From Loigolactobacillus jiayinensis (GTDB taxonomy: Bacteria > Bacillota > Bacilli > Lactobacillales > Lactobacillaceae): 64,000 bases of DNA. The notes below the pieces were generated by a model, which was given only the letters and a program-made list of their open reading frames with translations, searched no databases and was not told where the DNA came from. Made by a program: the position numbers and the translations under genes. The stretch is from positions 62,001 through 126,000 of the forward strand of contig NZ_RHOF01000002.1 in the NCBI RefSeq assembly GCF_003946445.1, written 5' to 3'. The first letter of the stretch is position 1; each line of letters starts with the position of its first letter. Below, piece by piece: positions 30,714 to 39,932 of the stretch.

Positions 30714-32182
30714 TATTTAACACCTCCTGTAACACTAGGTGCTTTCTTGTCGCGGACGAAGAAGGTAACGATCAAGCCGGCGATACAGAATAACGCCGCA
30801 ACGATGAAGGCAGCCTTATAACCGGAAACAACCGCATCCATTGCTTTAGCCTTATATTGTAATGGTACATTGTGTAAAACGTGTTTGCCTGGCATTTGGT
30901 TGTTAGTAACGTTGGTCAAAACACTGATCAAAATGGCAGTCCCAACGGAACTAGCAACTTGACGTAGCGTGTTGTTGACGGCAGTCCCGTGACTGATCAA
31001 ATTCAATGGTAAAGCGTTCATCCCAGCAGTTGTAACGGGCATCATGACCATGGCGATCCCAAACATACGGATAGCGTACAAAATAACGACGTTGATCATA
31101 GGTGTTGATTCAGTTAAGAAAATAAATGGAATCGTGCCAATAGTCAATAAAGTCATCCCAGTGACAGCCAAATGTTTAGCGCCTAAGCGGTCAAAAATAC
31201 GCCCAGTGATCGGACTCATGATCCCCATCATAATCGCACCAGGGAGTAGCGTTAAGCCAGAGTTAAAGGCAGATTCGCCGCGGACGGTTTGAATGTACAT
31301 GGGTAGTACCATTTCGGCACCGACCATGGCCATGTTAACAACACCACTTAAAATAGTTGCGATGGTGAATTCTGGTGTTTTGAAAACATGTAGTTCCAAG
31401 AAGGGATGCGTCATTTTTAATTGGCGCCAAGCAAATAAGGCAATGAAAATCACGCCAATACCGATTCCGGCAATCACAATCAGGCTATTCCAGCCTTCAG
31501 TACCAACTTCAGAGAAGCCGTACAGTAAGCTACCAAAACCGATAGTTGACAGAATGGCGGATAAAATATCCAATGATGGCTTAGACGTTTTCAAAACTTT
31601 GCGCATTGTAAAGAAAGAAGCGACGATGACTATCCCAGCAATTGGTAAAATCATGCTGAACAGGACACGCCAGTTGTAAGTGTCAATGACCCAGCCAGAA
31701 AGTGTTGGGCCGATGGCTGGTGCCAAGCCGATAGCTAAGCCAACGGCACCCATGGCCGCACCACGTTTTTCAGGTGGAAAAATTGATAATGCAATTGTCT
31801 GCATTAATGGCATCGATAAACCAACCCCGACGGCTTCAACTAACCGGCCAATCAGTAAAAAGGTAAAGTTTGGTGCTTGCCAACAAATTGCAGTTCCAAT
31901 GAAGAAAATTGTCATGGCACTGATGTAAAGGTACTTAGAATTAAAACGATTGAGCAGCCAAGCGCTGATTGGGATCATGATCCCATTGACCAGCAAAAAG
32001 CCAGTGGTGAGCCACTGGACAGTGGCGGTGGAAATATCAAAAGCCTTCATTAAGGTTGGATAGGCGGTAGCCAGTAAGGTCTGAGTCAATACCGTCGCAA
32101 ACGTCCCAATGATGACTGTTGCCAATAGTAAACCACGATTATATGGTTGACCATTGGCATCTAATGGTTGTGTCTTAGTCAA
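30713..32182 (-). CDS. DHA2-type MFS multidrug transporter, cassette 1
   Basis: The 489-residue protein has about 14 membrane helices and the EmrB/QacA-type layout. Motifs include the helix 2-3 loop LLNRFNSKYL, GRLVEAVGVGLSMP and motif C (GLAIGLAPAIGPTLSGWVID). It starts at TTG 32182 after AGAGGG. Its promoter faces a MerR-family gene across an inverted repeat. It is closely related to the pump at 33591-35072, indicating duplication. Substrates are unknown. Confidence 0.92.
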   Translation of the reverse strand: MTKTQPLDANGQPYNRGLLLATVIIGTFATVLTQTLLATAYPTLMKAFDISTATVQWLTTGFLLVNGIMIPISAWLLNRFNSKYLYISAMTIFFIGTAICWQAPNFTFLLIGRLVEAVGVGLSMPLMQTIALSIFPPEKRGAAMGAVGLAIGLAPAIGPTLSGWVIDTYNWRVLFSMILPIAGIVIVASFFTMRKVLKTSKPSLDILSAILSTIGFGSLLYGFSEVGTEGWNSLIVIAGIGIGVIFIALFAWRQLKMTHPFLELHVFKTPEFTIATILSGVVNMAMVGAEMVLPMYIQTVRGESAFNSGLTLLPGAIMMGIMSPITGRIFDRLGAKHLAVTGMTLLTIGTIPFIFLTESTPMINVVILYAIRMFGIAMVMMPVTTAGMNALPLNLISHGTAVNNTLRQVASSVGTAILISVLTNVTNNQMPGKHVLHNVPLQYKAKAMDAVVSGYKAAFIVAALFCIAGLIVTFFVRDKKAPSVTGGVK

Positions 32183-32220
32183 GCTGTTATCCCTCTTTCA
32201 TGAAAAAATCACTGTTGAAA

Positions 32221-32260
32221 ACTATAGCGCTTAGCTTTATACTTGTCAAGTAAATTGACA
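32221..32260 (-). promoter_or_regulatory. MFS cassette 1 promoter and operator
   Basis: Leftward TTGACA (32244-32249) and TATAGT (32221-32226) are spaced by 17. The -35 is one arm of the inverted repeat TTGTCAA-N5-TTGACA (32243-32260). The same design occurs in cassette 2. Confidence 0.8.
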
Positions 32261-32339
32261 CTGCTAGCTACATATTTGACAGATATGTTAAATATGCGAT
32301 AATATTGGTAGGATTTCTTAGTTATGGAGGAGTTTTCAT

Positions 32340-32762
32340 ATGAGTTTACAAAAAAAATTAGGGATCGATATTGATAGATTGATTTTCGGTATCAGTCAAA
32401 TTAGCCAAATGACCGCTATTTCTCCGCGGCAGCTACGTTATTGGGAGAAACGTGGTTACATCAGCTCTCTACCAGAAAAAGAAGGCGCTAGTCGCCAATA
32501 TAATTTAAAAATGACCATTCGGATCATCGGGATCAAGCAATTTTTAGATGAAGGCTATACGTTAGCAACTGCAGTTCAAAAAGTGGCTGACTTTGCACAA
32601 CGTAATGGCTTAATGCGGCAATTTATCACGCAGCGTTTTGAAGGGACAACTGAACTAGCTGGCGAAATGGCACTAGATTTTGGCGATTTGGCTGATGGTC
32701 AACGCATTTACGGGGTTGTCCATGAGGGCCGTGCTGAATTTAAGATACAAGCTAAGGCATAA
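32340..32762 (+). CDS. MerR-family regulator, cassette 1
   Basis: The 140-residue protein has a MerR winged helix: ISQMTAISPRQLRYWEKRGYI, SRQYNLKMTIRIIGIKQFLDEGYTL. The dimerising C-terminal part has no Cys, so it is not a metal sensor of the MerR/CueR type. It diverges from the MFS-DUF4811 operon and probably controls it through the shared inverted repeat. The ATG follows GGAGGAG. A paralogue occurs at 35304-35765. Confidence 0.88.
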   Translation: MSLQKKLGIDIDRLIFGISQISQMTAISPRQLRYWEKRGYISSLPEKEGASRQYNLKMTIRIIGIKQFLDEGYTLATAVQKVADFAQRNGLMRQFITQRFEGTTELAGEMALDFGDLADGQRIYGVVHEGRAEFKIQAKA

Positions 32763-32776
32763 TTAAAATAGTAAAT

Positions 32777-32818
32777 AAAATAGCGATAATCAGATTCTTT
32801 CTGATTATCGCTATTTTT
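32777..32818. terminator. Bidirectional terminator between MerR 1 and DUF4811 2
   Basis: AAATAGCGATAATCAGA pairs with TCTGATTATCGCTATTT over 17 bp with a short loop, with A/T runs at both ends. Confidence 0.88.
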
Positions 32819-32850
32819 ATTGTTTACTGAATTGAGTCGCGCAAAGAAAA

Positions 32851-33591
32851 TTATTTAACTTGAGCAACTAACTTAGCCATCGCTTGAGCTTGATAAGCGG
32901 CGGTAGCTTTTGTGGTTGTCGTTTTTGCTAGTGCTTGCTGTTGTTCGGCCGACATGCTTGGATCTTGTTTTAATCCAGCGGCCAGTGCTGTTTTAACAGC
33001 AGCAGTCACGTAAGTTTGGCCATCTTGTTTCATTTTTGCGGAATTTTGGGTAACTAATTTTTGTAATTTTTTCGCTTGCTGGCTACTTAACGTTAGCCAA
33101 TCCTTGTTAATGGCGAACGTATTATAACGTTTAACAAACTTGTGGTCGTTATTAGCAATACCAAACCACAGTTTATAGCTATCGTTTTTATATTCCCAAC
33201 GGACGGTGCGCGTGGTTACTTTTGGCGTGCCGGTAATTGTTTTTACCGTGTTAGCCGCTTTCGTTGGATCAGGATTAGTTGTGGTCGACTTCTTTTGAAC
33301 CTTGTGTGTTTTATAAATGTACACGCGGTTTTTACTTGAAGTACCAACATCTTGGTAAAGGAGCAATTTCATTTGACTAGAAGGTGATACCGAGACTAAA
33401 TCGGTTGTCGTGGTGGTTGACACTTTTTTCATGCCAAAGTGATCACGATCATTAGCTGTAAGGAAAAAGATTGAAACCACTAATAGCGCGGCAAAAATCA
33501 AACTAACAATTGTGCGAACCAGCGGCTTAGATAGACTGACCATACTGATGAACAGTAAAATCGCTAAAACAATAATGGCAATAATGATCAT
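32851..33591 (-). CDS. DUF4811 membrane-anchored protein, cassette 2
   Basis: This 246-residue paralogue of the protein at 29982-30713 has two N-terminal helices (IIVLAILLFISMVSLS and IVSLIFAALLVVSIFFL), the shared block FGMKKVSTTTTTDLVSVSPS and the Gln/Ala/Lys-rich tail with QDPSMSAEQQQALAK. It overlaps the MFS stop by one base exactly as in cassette 1. The conserved coupling argues for a joint role with the pump, not yet defined to my knowledge. Confidence 0.78.
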   Translation of the reverse strand: MIIIAIIVLAILLFISMVSLSKPLVRTIVSLIFAALLVVSIFFLTANDRDHFGMKKVSTTTTTDLVSVSPSSQMKLLLYQDVGTSSKNRVYIYKTHKVQKKSTTTNPDPTKAANTVKTITGTPKVTTRTVRWEYKNDSYKLWFGIANNDHKFVKRYNTFAINKDWLTLSSQQAKKLQKLVTQNSAKMKQDGQTYVTAAVKTALAAGLKQDPSMSAEQQQALAKTTTTKATAAYQAQAMAKLVAQVK

Positions 33592-35072
33592 TAATCTTCA
33601 CCTCCAGCTAATTTTTCATCTGCGTTAATACTTTTTGGACTACGCGCACTAACGAAGAAGGCGACGATCAAACCAAGGATACAAAAGGCGATTGCGGTCC
33701 AAAAGGCGGCATGATAACCGCCAACAGTAGCGTTGAGCGCTTGGTTTTTATAGCTCAATGGTGCTGATTTTAATAGGCTTTTACCAGGCATTTGATTATT
33801 GGTGACGTTGGTTAAAACACTAACTAAGATGGCAGTCGCTACAGAAGCTGCAACTTGGCGTAAGGTGTTGTTAACGGCGGTCCCGTTACTCATTAATTTT
33901 AGAGGTAATGCGTTCATACCAGAGGTTGTAACGGGCATCATACACATTGCGATACCAGCCATCCGAACGGCATATAAGGTGGTAATATAAATAACTGGTG
34001 TATCGCGAGTAATGAAGGCAAATGGAATCGTGCCAACGGTCAGTAAGAACATACCAGTGATTGCCAATCGTTTGGCGCCGATTCGATCAAAAATGCGGCC
34101 AGTAATTGGACTCATAATCCCCATCATTAAGGCACCGGCAAGTAAAGTTAAGCCAGAATCTAGGGCTGAATCACCACGGACAATTTGCAGGTACATTGGT
34201 AAGACCATTTCGACACCGACCATGGCCATGTAGGAAACAGAGCTTAATAAGGCGGAAATTGAAAATTCGCGATATTTGAAAACGCGTAATTCTAGGAATG
34301 GTTTTTCCACGGTTAATTGGCGCCAACCAAAAAGCAAGATAAAGACGACACCAACGACTAAGCTACCAACGACAATGGCGCTGCCCCAACTGTTAGTACC
34401 GACTTCAGAGAAGCCATATAGGAGCGTACCGAAACCAATAGTTGATAGTAAAGCAGATAGCCAATCGAGGGTCTTCTTTTCTGTTGGTAGGACGCTCTTC
34501 ATGAGCCAGAAACCAGCAACAATAACCAAGAAAACAACTGGAATCAACATACCAAAAAGATCACGCCAAGTGTAAGTATCAATGACCCAGCCAGAAAGTG
34601 TTGGCCCAATTGCAGGCGCAACACCGATAACTAAGCCAGCTAAGCCCATGGCAGTACCACGACTATTAGCGGGGAAGATCGTCAGCATTAAGGTCTGTAA
34701 TAATGGCATTGTGATACCAACACCGAGGGCTTGGATCAGCCGACCAGTTAGTAGTGTGCCGAAATTTGGTGCCATGTAACAATTGACGGTACCAATTAGA
34801 AAAATAACCATGGCACTTTCGTATAAAATCTTGGTGTTGATCCGCGTTGTTAACCACGCGCTGATTGGGATCATGATCCCGTTGACTAACATAAAACCAG
34901 TGGTTAACCACTGTACGGTTGAGGTATTAATGTCAAAAGCTTTCATTAGCGCTGGATAGGCAGTCGCCAAAATAGTCTGATTTAATACCGTACAAAAAGT
35001 TCCGACGAGCAAGAGCACCACAAGTAAGGTGCGGTTATATGGCTTGCCGTTTGTATCAATTGCGTTTCCCAA
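33591..35072 (-). CDS. DHA2-type MFS multidrug transporter, cassette 2
   Basis: The 493-residue pump has about 14 helices and is clearly paralogous to the pump of cassette 1 (shared KAFDI.T.TVQWLTTGF and FGTLLYGFSEVGTN-like segments). It starts at TTG 35072, seven bases after AAGGGAAG. The promoter carries a perfect GTTGTCAA-N5-TTGACAAC operator and faces a MerR gene. Confidence 0.92.
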   Translation of the reverse strand: MGNAIDTNGKPYNRTLLVVLLLVGTFCTVLNQTILATAYPALMKAFDINTSTVQWLTTGFMLVNGIMIPISAWLTTRINTKILYESAMVIFLIGTVNCYMAPNFGTLLTGRLIQALGVGITMPLLQTLMLTIFPANSRGTAMGLAGLVIGVAPAIGPTLSGWVIDTYTWRDLFGMLIPVVFLVIVAGFWLMKSVLPTEKKTLDWLSALLSTIGFGTLLYGFSEVGTNSWGSAIVVGSLVVGVVFILLFGWRQLTVEKPFLELRVFKYREFSISALLSSVSYMAMVGVEMVLPMYLQIVRGDSALDSGLTLLAGALMMGIMSPITGRIFDRIGAKRLAITGMFLLTVGTIPFAFITRDTPVIYITTLYAVRMAGIAMCMMPVTTSGMNALPLKLMSNGTAVNNTLRQVAASVATAILVSVLTNVTNNQMPGKSLLKSAPLSYKNQALNATVGGYHAAFWTAIAFCILGLIVAFFVSARSPKSINADEKLAGGED

Positions 35073-35114
35073 AATAAGGCTTCCCTTCGGTAGAAGATAA
35101 TTTATTCAGGCTCC

Positions 35115-35156
35115 AGTGTAGTTCACTGTTTTTATGTTGTCAACTTACTTGACAAC
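35115..35156 (-). promoter_or_regulatory. MFS cassette 2 promoter and operator
   Basis: Leftward TTGACA (35138-35143) and TACACT (35115-35120) are spaced by 17. The -35 is one arm of a perfect inverted repeat, GTTGTCAA (35136-35143) and TTGACAAC (35149-35156). Confidence 0.82.
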
Positions 35157-35303
35157 GATAGTATTAAATATACAATTGATGTCAGCTATGACGACATAAT
35201 TTTATCTGCAGAAATACCTTTATCGGCACTAAAAGGCTGTTATTAAAATTACGGTAATGACTAAATCACCTTGATGAACGAAATAAATAGAAGGGGCTAA
35301 CTT

Positions 35304-35765
35304 ATGAACAGCGAAATTGATTTTATTCAGCGGGTCAGGAAAATTGTTAAGCGGGAAAAATTTGTGTTAGGTATCGGCGACCTTGCAACGGCCACAGGTG
35401 TTTCCCAGCGCCAATTACGGTATTGGGAGAAGAAGGGGTATATTAATTCTGAGCAAGCGGCTGGAACGCATCAGCATCGAAAATATTCTTACTTTACCTT
35501 GATGAAGGTGCACATGATTCAGTCTTATGTCGTTTCCGGATTTACGCTGAGTATTGCGGTAGAAAAAGCAGAACGACATGAAGAGATGGCCCAGGCATTG
35601 CGCCGTGTATTAGGTGAACGGTTGTTAGATTTCAAAAACGTTAAAAACGGCTATGAACTAGACTTTGGCCAAGTTCAAGGAGTGGTTAACACGAAACATT
35701 TAATCTTAGTGCTATTAAAGGATCAGCCGCTAGAATTTGAATTAAAGTCAGTGGTGGCGCAATAA
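35304..35765 (+). CDS. MerR-family regulator, cassette 2
   Basis: The 153-residue protein has a MerR helix-turn-helix (LATATGVSQRQLRYWEKKGYIN, HRKYSYFTLMKVHMIQSYVVSGFTL). It has no Cys near the C-terminus, so organic effectors are more likely than metals. It diverges from the cassette 2 MFS gene and is paralogous to the regulator at 32340. The two MerR proteins may cross-recognise operators because the half-sites are nearly identical. Confidence 0.88.
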   Translation: MNSEIDFIQRVRKIVKREKFVLGIGDLATATGVSQRQLRYWEKKGYINSEQAAGTHQHRKYSYFTLMKVHMIQSYVVSGFTLSIAVEKAERHEEMAQALRRVLGERLLDFKNVKNGYELDFGQVQGVVNTKHLILVLLKDQPLEFELKSVVAQ

Positions 35766-35816
35766 ATGTTATAATGGTGTGCTAATATCTATCGAGTAGA
35801 AAGGGGTCTGACGTGC

Positions 35817-38201
35817 GTGGCAACAAAAATTGGTGTGCGTGAACTAGTTGAGTTTGTCCTGCGCTCTGGCGACCTTAATCAGCGCCAAGGCAGCCAAAAT
35901 ACGGCTTTAAATGGCGCGCGGATTCACCGGCGACTGCAAAAACAGCGCGGTGCTGACTACGAAAAGGAAGTCTATTTGAAGCAAACGGTGACCATGAGTG
36001 GCCGTGACTACGTGATCGATGGCCGCGCCGATGGTATCAGCCACACCGACAAGCAGTATACAATTGAAGAAATCAAAACCTCAGATTTAGATTTTACTGA
36101 GCTCAGTGAGAATACCTTACGGCTATATTGGGGTCAAGCGCAGGTTTATGGGTATATTTTAGCGGTGCAGCAGGAACTCATCGACGTTACACTACAGCTG
36201 ACTTATTTTCAGACCACTACCGAAACGATCACCACGAAAACAAAAGTGCTGAGTCGAACGGAATTAACCGATTTTTTCCAGCAATTAATTGCTGAATACG
36301 AAGAATGGCTAGTGTTGCGCGATCAATGGCGGGCACAGCGTAATCAAACGGTTAAGCAAGTTACTTTTCCGTTTCCCGCGTACCGCCAAGGACAGCGCGA
36401 ACTAGCAGTGGCGGTGTACAAAACGATTTTGCTGCAAAAGCGACTATTTGTTGAAGCGCCAACGGGTACCGGTAAAACAATCTCGACGCTATTTCCGGCA
36501 ATCAAGGCCTTGGGTGAAGATAAAATTCAGCGCGTTTTTTATTTGACGGCTAAGCAAAGTACGCGCCAGGTCGCCGAGGAGGCGGTGGCGTTGCTGAGTC
36601 AACAAGGGATGCAGCTGAAAAGTATTACGCTGACGGCCAAAGACAAGATCACTTTTGCTGAAGAAGCTGACCTAGCGCCTGAAGAAAATCCTTATATGCT
36701 CGGCTATTATGACCGTATTAAGCCGGCGCTGCGTGATTTATTGACCAATGAAAATCAACTGACCCGGGCAGTGATCGAGGCGTATGCGCGGAAGCATATG
36801 GTGGATCCATTTGAATTTTCGCTGGACGCTAGCTTATTTGCTGATGTGATTATTTGCGATTATAACTATCTATTTGATCCAATCGTTTACCTGCAGCGCT
36901 TTTTCAGCGAGCCTGATCAGGATAACTTTTTCTTGGTGGATGAAGTGCATAATTTGGTTAGTCGATCGCGGGCGATGTACTCGGCTAGCGTCAGCAGTCA
37001 AACTTTTCAGGCCGTATTACAGCAGACAAAAGATAGTTCAAGCACTGGATCAAGCGCGCTTGAAAAAACCACCCGAAAAGTGAAGCGAGCGCTGACTAAA
37101 ATTAGCAAGCCGCTACGTGACGCTGATGTTGTCGAAATGACGGCCCAAGCGCCGCTGGATTCAGTGACCGAGGCGCTGGCTGATTGGGTGGCAAAAGTGC
37201 ATGATTGGCTTGGTGAATATCCGGATAGTCCACTAGTTGAGACTTTGTTAGATGCTTATTTTACGAGTCTAACTTATTTAAAAATCGCGGATTTATATGA
37301 TGACACTTATCAATCATTGGTCACTTATGATTCGAAATTGCGTCAAACGACAGTTAAACAATTATGCCTTGATCCCAGCGCTTTTTTGGATCGTTCGCTA
37401 AGCTTAGGCGCCGGCGCAATTTTATTTTCGGCCACCTTATCACCGCTCAGTTATTATCAGCAGGTGTTAGGCAATAGTGCGGCTAGTCTGCCCTTTCGCT
37501 TGGCCTCACCGTTTCCGCCGCAGCATCAAGCTTTGTTGGTGACGCCGTACATTCAAACGACTTACCGGCAGCGTGAACAAAATCTCGAGCGCATCGTCAC
37601 TAGTATTGGCGCCATGGTCAACGCAAAAACGGGTAATTATTTAGTCTTTCTGCCGTCATATAGCTATTTGGAAACCGTGCAGACAGCATTTAGCGCCGCT
37701 TATCCGCAATTGACCATAATCACGCAAACCAACCAAATGGATGAAACTCAGCGCGCTGAGTTTTTGACGCAGTTTAAGCCAGCGCCGCTAGAAACGCTGG
37801 TAGCTTTTTGCGTACTGGGCGGTATTTTCTCTGAAGGAATTGATCTGAAAGGGGAGCGCTTAAGCGGCGTGGCAATTGTTGGTGTTGGCTTGCCTGGCTT
37901 GTCCACCGAGCGTAACTTGGTGCGTGATTATTTTGACGCGCAACAGGGGACTGGCTTCCAGTATGCTTATCAGCTGCCGGGGATGAACCATGTGTTGCAG
38001 GCTGCGGGGCGCTTGATCCGCGGTAGCCATGATGTTGGCGTGATCTTGCTGCTGGATCAGCGCTTCGCTAGTTCACGCTACACTCAATTATTTCCGGCGC
38101 ATTGGCAACATTTCCAGCGCTGTTATTCTGTCGCGCAGTTGACGACACAAATTGAGTATTTTTGGCAAATGGTCGCAATGAAAGATAAAGCTTTAGACTG
38201 A
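35817..38201 (+). CDS. Nuclease-helicase fusion of the XPD/DinG type lacking Fe-S cysteines
   Basis: The 794-residue protein joins an N-terminal PD-(D/E)xK RecB/Cas4-like fold (residues about 60-115: VIDGRADG, TIEEIKTS with E85 and K87, QAQVYGYI) to a superfamily 2 helicase. Helicase motifs are Walker A (VEAPTGTGKT, 214-221), DEVH (375-378), LFSATLSP and AAGRLIRG. In this family four Cys usually bind an Fe-S cluster between Walker A and DEAH. Here the aligned places read KITF (279), LAPEENPY (286, 291) and VDPFEF (330), with no Cys. The start GTG 35817 follows AAAGGGG. A role in DNA repair is likely. Confidence 0.88.
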   Translation: MATKIGVRELVEFVLRSGDLNQRQGSQNTALNGARIHRRLQKQRGADYEKEVYLKQTVTMSGRDYVIDGRADGISHTDKQYTIEEIKTSDLDFTELSENTLRLYWGQAQVYGYILAVQQELIDVTLQLTYFQTTTETITTKTKVLSRTELTDFFQQLIAEYEEWLVLRDQWRAQRNQTVKQVTFPFPAYRQGQRELAVAVYKTILLQKRLFVEAPTGTGKTISTLFPAIKALGEDKIQRVFYLTAKQSTRQVAEEAVALLSQQGMQLKSITLTAKDKITFAEEADLAPEENPYMLGYYDRIKPALRDLLTNENQLTRAVIEAYARKHMVDPFEFSLDASLFADVIICDYNYLFDPIVYLQRFFSEPDQDNFFLVDEVHNLVSRSRAMYSASVSSQTFQAVLQQTKDSSSTGSSALEKTTRKVKRALTKISKPLRDADVVEMTAQAPLDSVTEALADWVAKVHDWLGEYPDSPLVETLLDAYFTSLTYLKIADLYDDTYQSLVTYDSKLRQTTVKQLCLDPSAFLDRSLSLGAGAILFSATLSPLSYYQQVLGNSAASLPFRLASPFPPQHQALLVTPYIQTTYRQREQNLERIVTSIGAMVNAKTGNYLVFLPSYSYLETVQTAFSAAYPQLTIITQTNQMDETQRAEFLTQFKPAPLETLVAFCVLGGIFSEGIDLKGERLSGVAIVGVGLPGLSTERNLVRDYFDAQQGTGFQYAYQLPGMNHVLQAAGRLIRGSHDVGVILLLDQRFASSRYTQLFPAHWQHFQRCYSVAQLTTQIEYFWQMVAMKDKALD

Positions 38202-38266
38202 CGACGTTGGCGGCGCGACCTTTTACAATAAGAACATCAAGACAAATCAAAGTGAGGGTGTTCATT

Positions 38267-38440
38267 ATGAATGGATTTTTTAAAACGGTTGGTATTATCG
38301 TTGTCGGCTTGTTTGTTTTATCGCTAGTGTTACATTTGATCCCCATCGTCTTCAGCTTGTTCTTTAAATTAATTTTTGCAGCGTTGCTGATTGGCGGTAT
38401 CGTTTGGGGGGTTAACTGGTTACGCCGCGCGCGTAGCTAA
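38267..38440 (+). CDS. Small membrane protein
   Basis: A 57-residue frame begins with ATG at 38267 after GTGAGGGTG. It has one or two hydrophobic helices (VGIIVVGLFVLSLVLHLIPI and FKLIFAALLIGGIVWGV) and a basic end (WLRRARS). I do not recognise a family. It lies 65 bp after the helicase gene and before a strong hairpin terminator, so it may be expressed with the helicase. It could instead be a stress-type small protein. Confidence 0.6.
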   Translation: MNGFFKTVGIIVVGLFVLSLVLHLIPIVFSLFFKLIFAALLIGGIVWGVNWLRRARS

Positions 38441-38534
38441 CTAACCGCGTTTACCAGATAATGAGTCTAAAAAGGTGATTTTTATGCTGATCTAGGCTAG
38501 TATTTTCAAGTTAAGTCGCCTTTTGCGGTACGCT

Positions 38535-38576
38535 TTAGTGTTAATGCATTCTTTTAGATGCGTTAACACTAATTTT
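38535..38576. terminator. Strong hairpin terminator
   Basis: A 15 bp stem (38535-38549 with 38558-38572, one G-U) has an eight-base loop and is followed by TTTT. It ends the helicase/small-protein transcript. Confidence 0.75.
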
Positions 38577-38655
38577 GTGTATAAATGCTATCGTTTCTGG
38601 TACTTTGTCGGTATAATGGGGAGTGGACTAATGCCAGAAAGTGAGGTGTCGCGCA

Positions 38656-39849
38656 ATGCATTCAATTTTAACCGATTTGGAAAATGCCCAAGAGCAGCAT
38701 TTACTCGTCAATGTTTATCAAGAAGCCCAAGAAATTGTTTATACGGGTTATGTGACTATGGTCAATAATACGGCCGTGATACTGAACACATATGACGATG
38801 GCGGTTTACGCGATGGCGCCGTTTACTTGGCGTTGGCTGTGATCAGCGAGGTTGAGTTGGACGGTCAGGATTTAACCAGCATGGCCTTTCGAATCAAAAA
38901 TGCACAGTTAGAGCAATTTATTAAGTTGACACCGCAACGGTTGGATCTAAATGATCAATTTGCGCTTTTGCCACAACTCTTACAAACGAGCTTGAACCAA
39001 CAATATTTTATGTTACTGATTTTAGACAATGGCGAGACTTTCATGGAAGGCTTCGTACAGAGCGTTACAACGGATGCAGTGACGATGAATGTGTTCGATA
39101 AATTCGATTTCAGTACGCAGCGGCTAGTAACGGTGGCGCTGGCGGATATTCAGATCATCGAGTTGCAGGGTAAGGAACTGACCTTGGTTGGTAAGTTCCT
39201 ACAGGAGGTCACCAACAAGCAACATGTTGCCGTCGTTAATTTTACGGTTCCTTTGGCAATTGCGCAGCAGTTACGGTTGGCGCAAAAAGGCCATGAATTG
39301 GTGATGATCTACACCGGCAATGATGAGGATAATTTCTTCGTGGGAACGGTCAATACACTGAATCAGACGTCCGTTTTATTTAATTTGATCGATATGAACG
39401 GGCAATTTGGCGGCTATGTGCTGCTACGAATTGATGAAATTCAGCGCCTAACCACGCAAGCTGACTATTTGCAGTTAATGCAGTTTTTCCTGAAAATCAA
39501 TCGGCAACGGCATTTTGTTAAGCAGCCTGTCCTAAATGATGAGCGGTTGTTTGATGGGACTACTGATCTATTTGCCGGCTTAGTTCAACAAGCACGGGTA
39601 TTTGCGCGCGTGATTCGATTACGTTTGCGCCATGATCCAGGTACGTTTACTGGGATTCCGTTGCATTTTGATGGTGATATCGTGACGCTGCGGCTGATCA
39701 CCAGTAGTGAAGCAGACGACGCTGATGATGACGATTTCGAAATTGAAGATCAAATGAGTTTCTCGCTGGATAACGTTGGCGAGCTGGCGTTTGATTATTT
39801 AGACGCTTACCTGACTGAACGACAAATTAAGCAAAATGGCGATGTATAA
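38656..39849 (+). CDS. Unfamiliar protein with four beta-rich repeats
   Basis: I do not recognise this 397-residue protein. It appears to contain four related units of about 70-90 residues with the pattern GxV-x(5)-AVxxxxxD ... VxLxxIxxIEL. The clearest are [40 protein letters not shown] and [20 protein letters not shown]; the fourth ([16 protein letters not shown]) is diverged and holds an Asp-rich loop. The pattern looks like Sm/SH3-like barrels. No signal peptide or membrane helix is visible. GTG 38641 is in frame, but GAGGTG then seven bases makes ATG 38656 the better start. Confidence 0.65.
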   Translation: MHSILTDLENAQEQHLLVNVYQEAQEIVYTGYVTMVNNTAVILNTYDDGGLRDGAVYLALAVISEVELDGQDLTSMAFRIKNAQLEQFIKLTPQRLDLNDQFALLPQLLQTSLNQQYFMLLILDNGETFMEGFVQSVTTDAVTMNVFDKFDFSTQRLVTVALADIQIIELQGKELTLVGKFLQEVTNKQHVAVVNFTVPLAIAQQLRLAQKGHELVMIYTGNDEDNFFVGTVNTLNQTSVLFNLIDMNGQFGGYVLLRIDEIQRLTTQADYLQLMQFFLKINRQRHFVKQPVLNDERLFDGTTDLFAGLVQQARVFARVIRLRLRHDPGTFTGIPLHFDGDIVTLRLITSSEADDADDDDFEIEDQMSFSLDNVGELAFDYLDAYLTERQIKQNGDV

Positions 39850-39861
39850 GCGTTTTTAAAC

Positions 39862-39897
39862 GCGGAACGAGCAGTGATCTTGCTGCTCATTCCGTAT
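39862..39897 (+). terminator. Terminator before uppP
   Basis: CGGAACGAGCAG (39862-39873) pairs with CTGCTCATTCCG (39882-39893) with one mismatch, followed by TATTTT. Confidence 0.75.
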
Positions 39898-39932
39898 TTT
39901 ACATACTAATTTTTGAAATGAGGTACATACTT

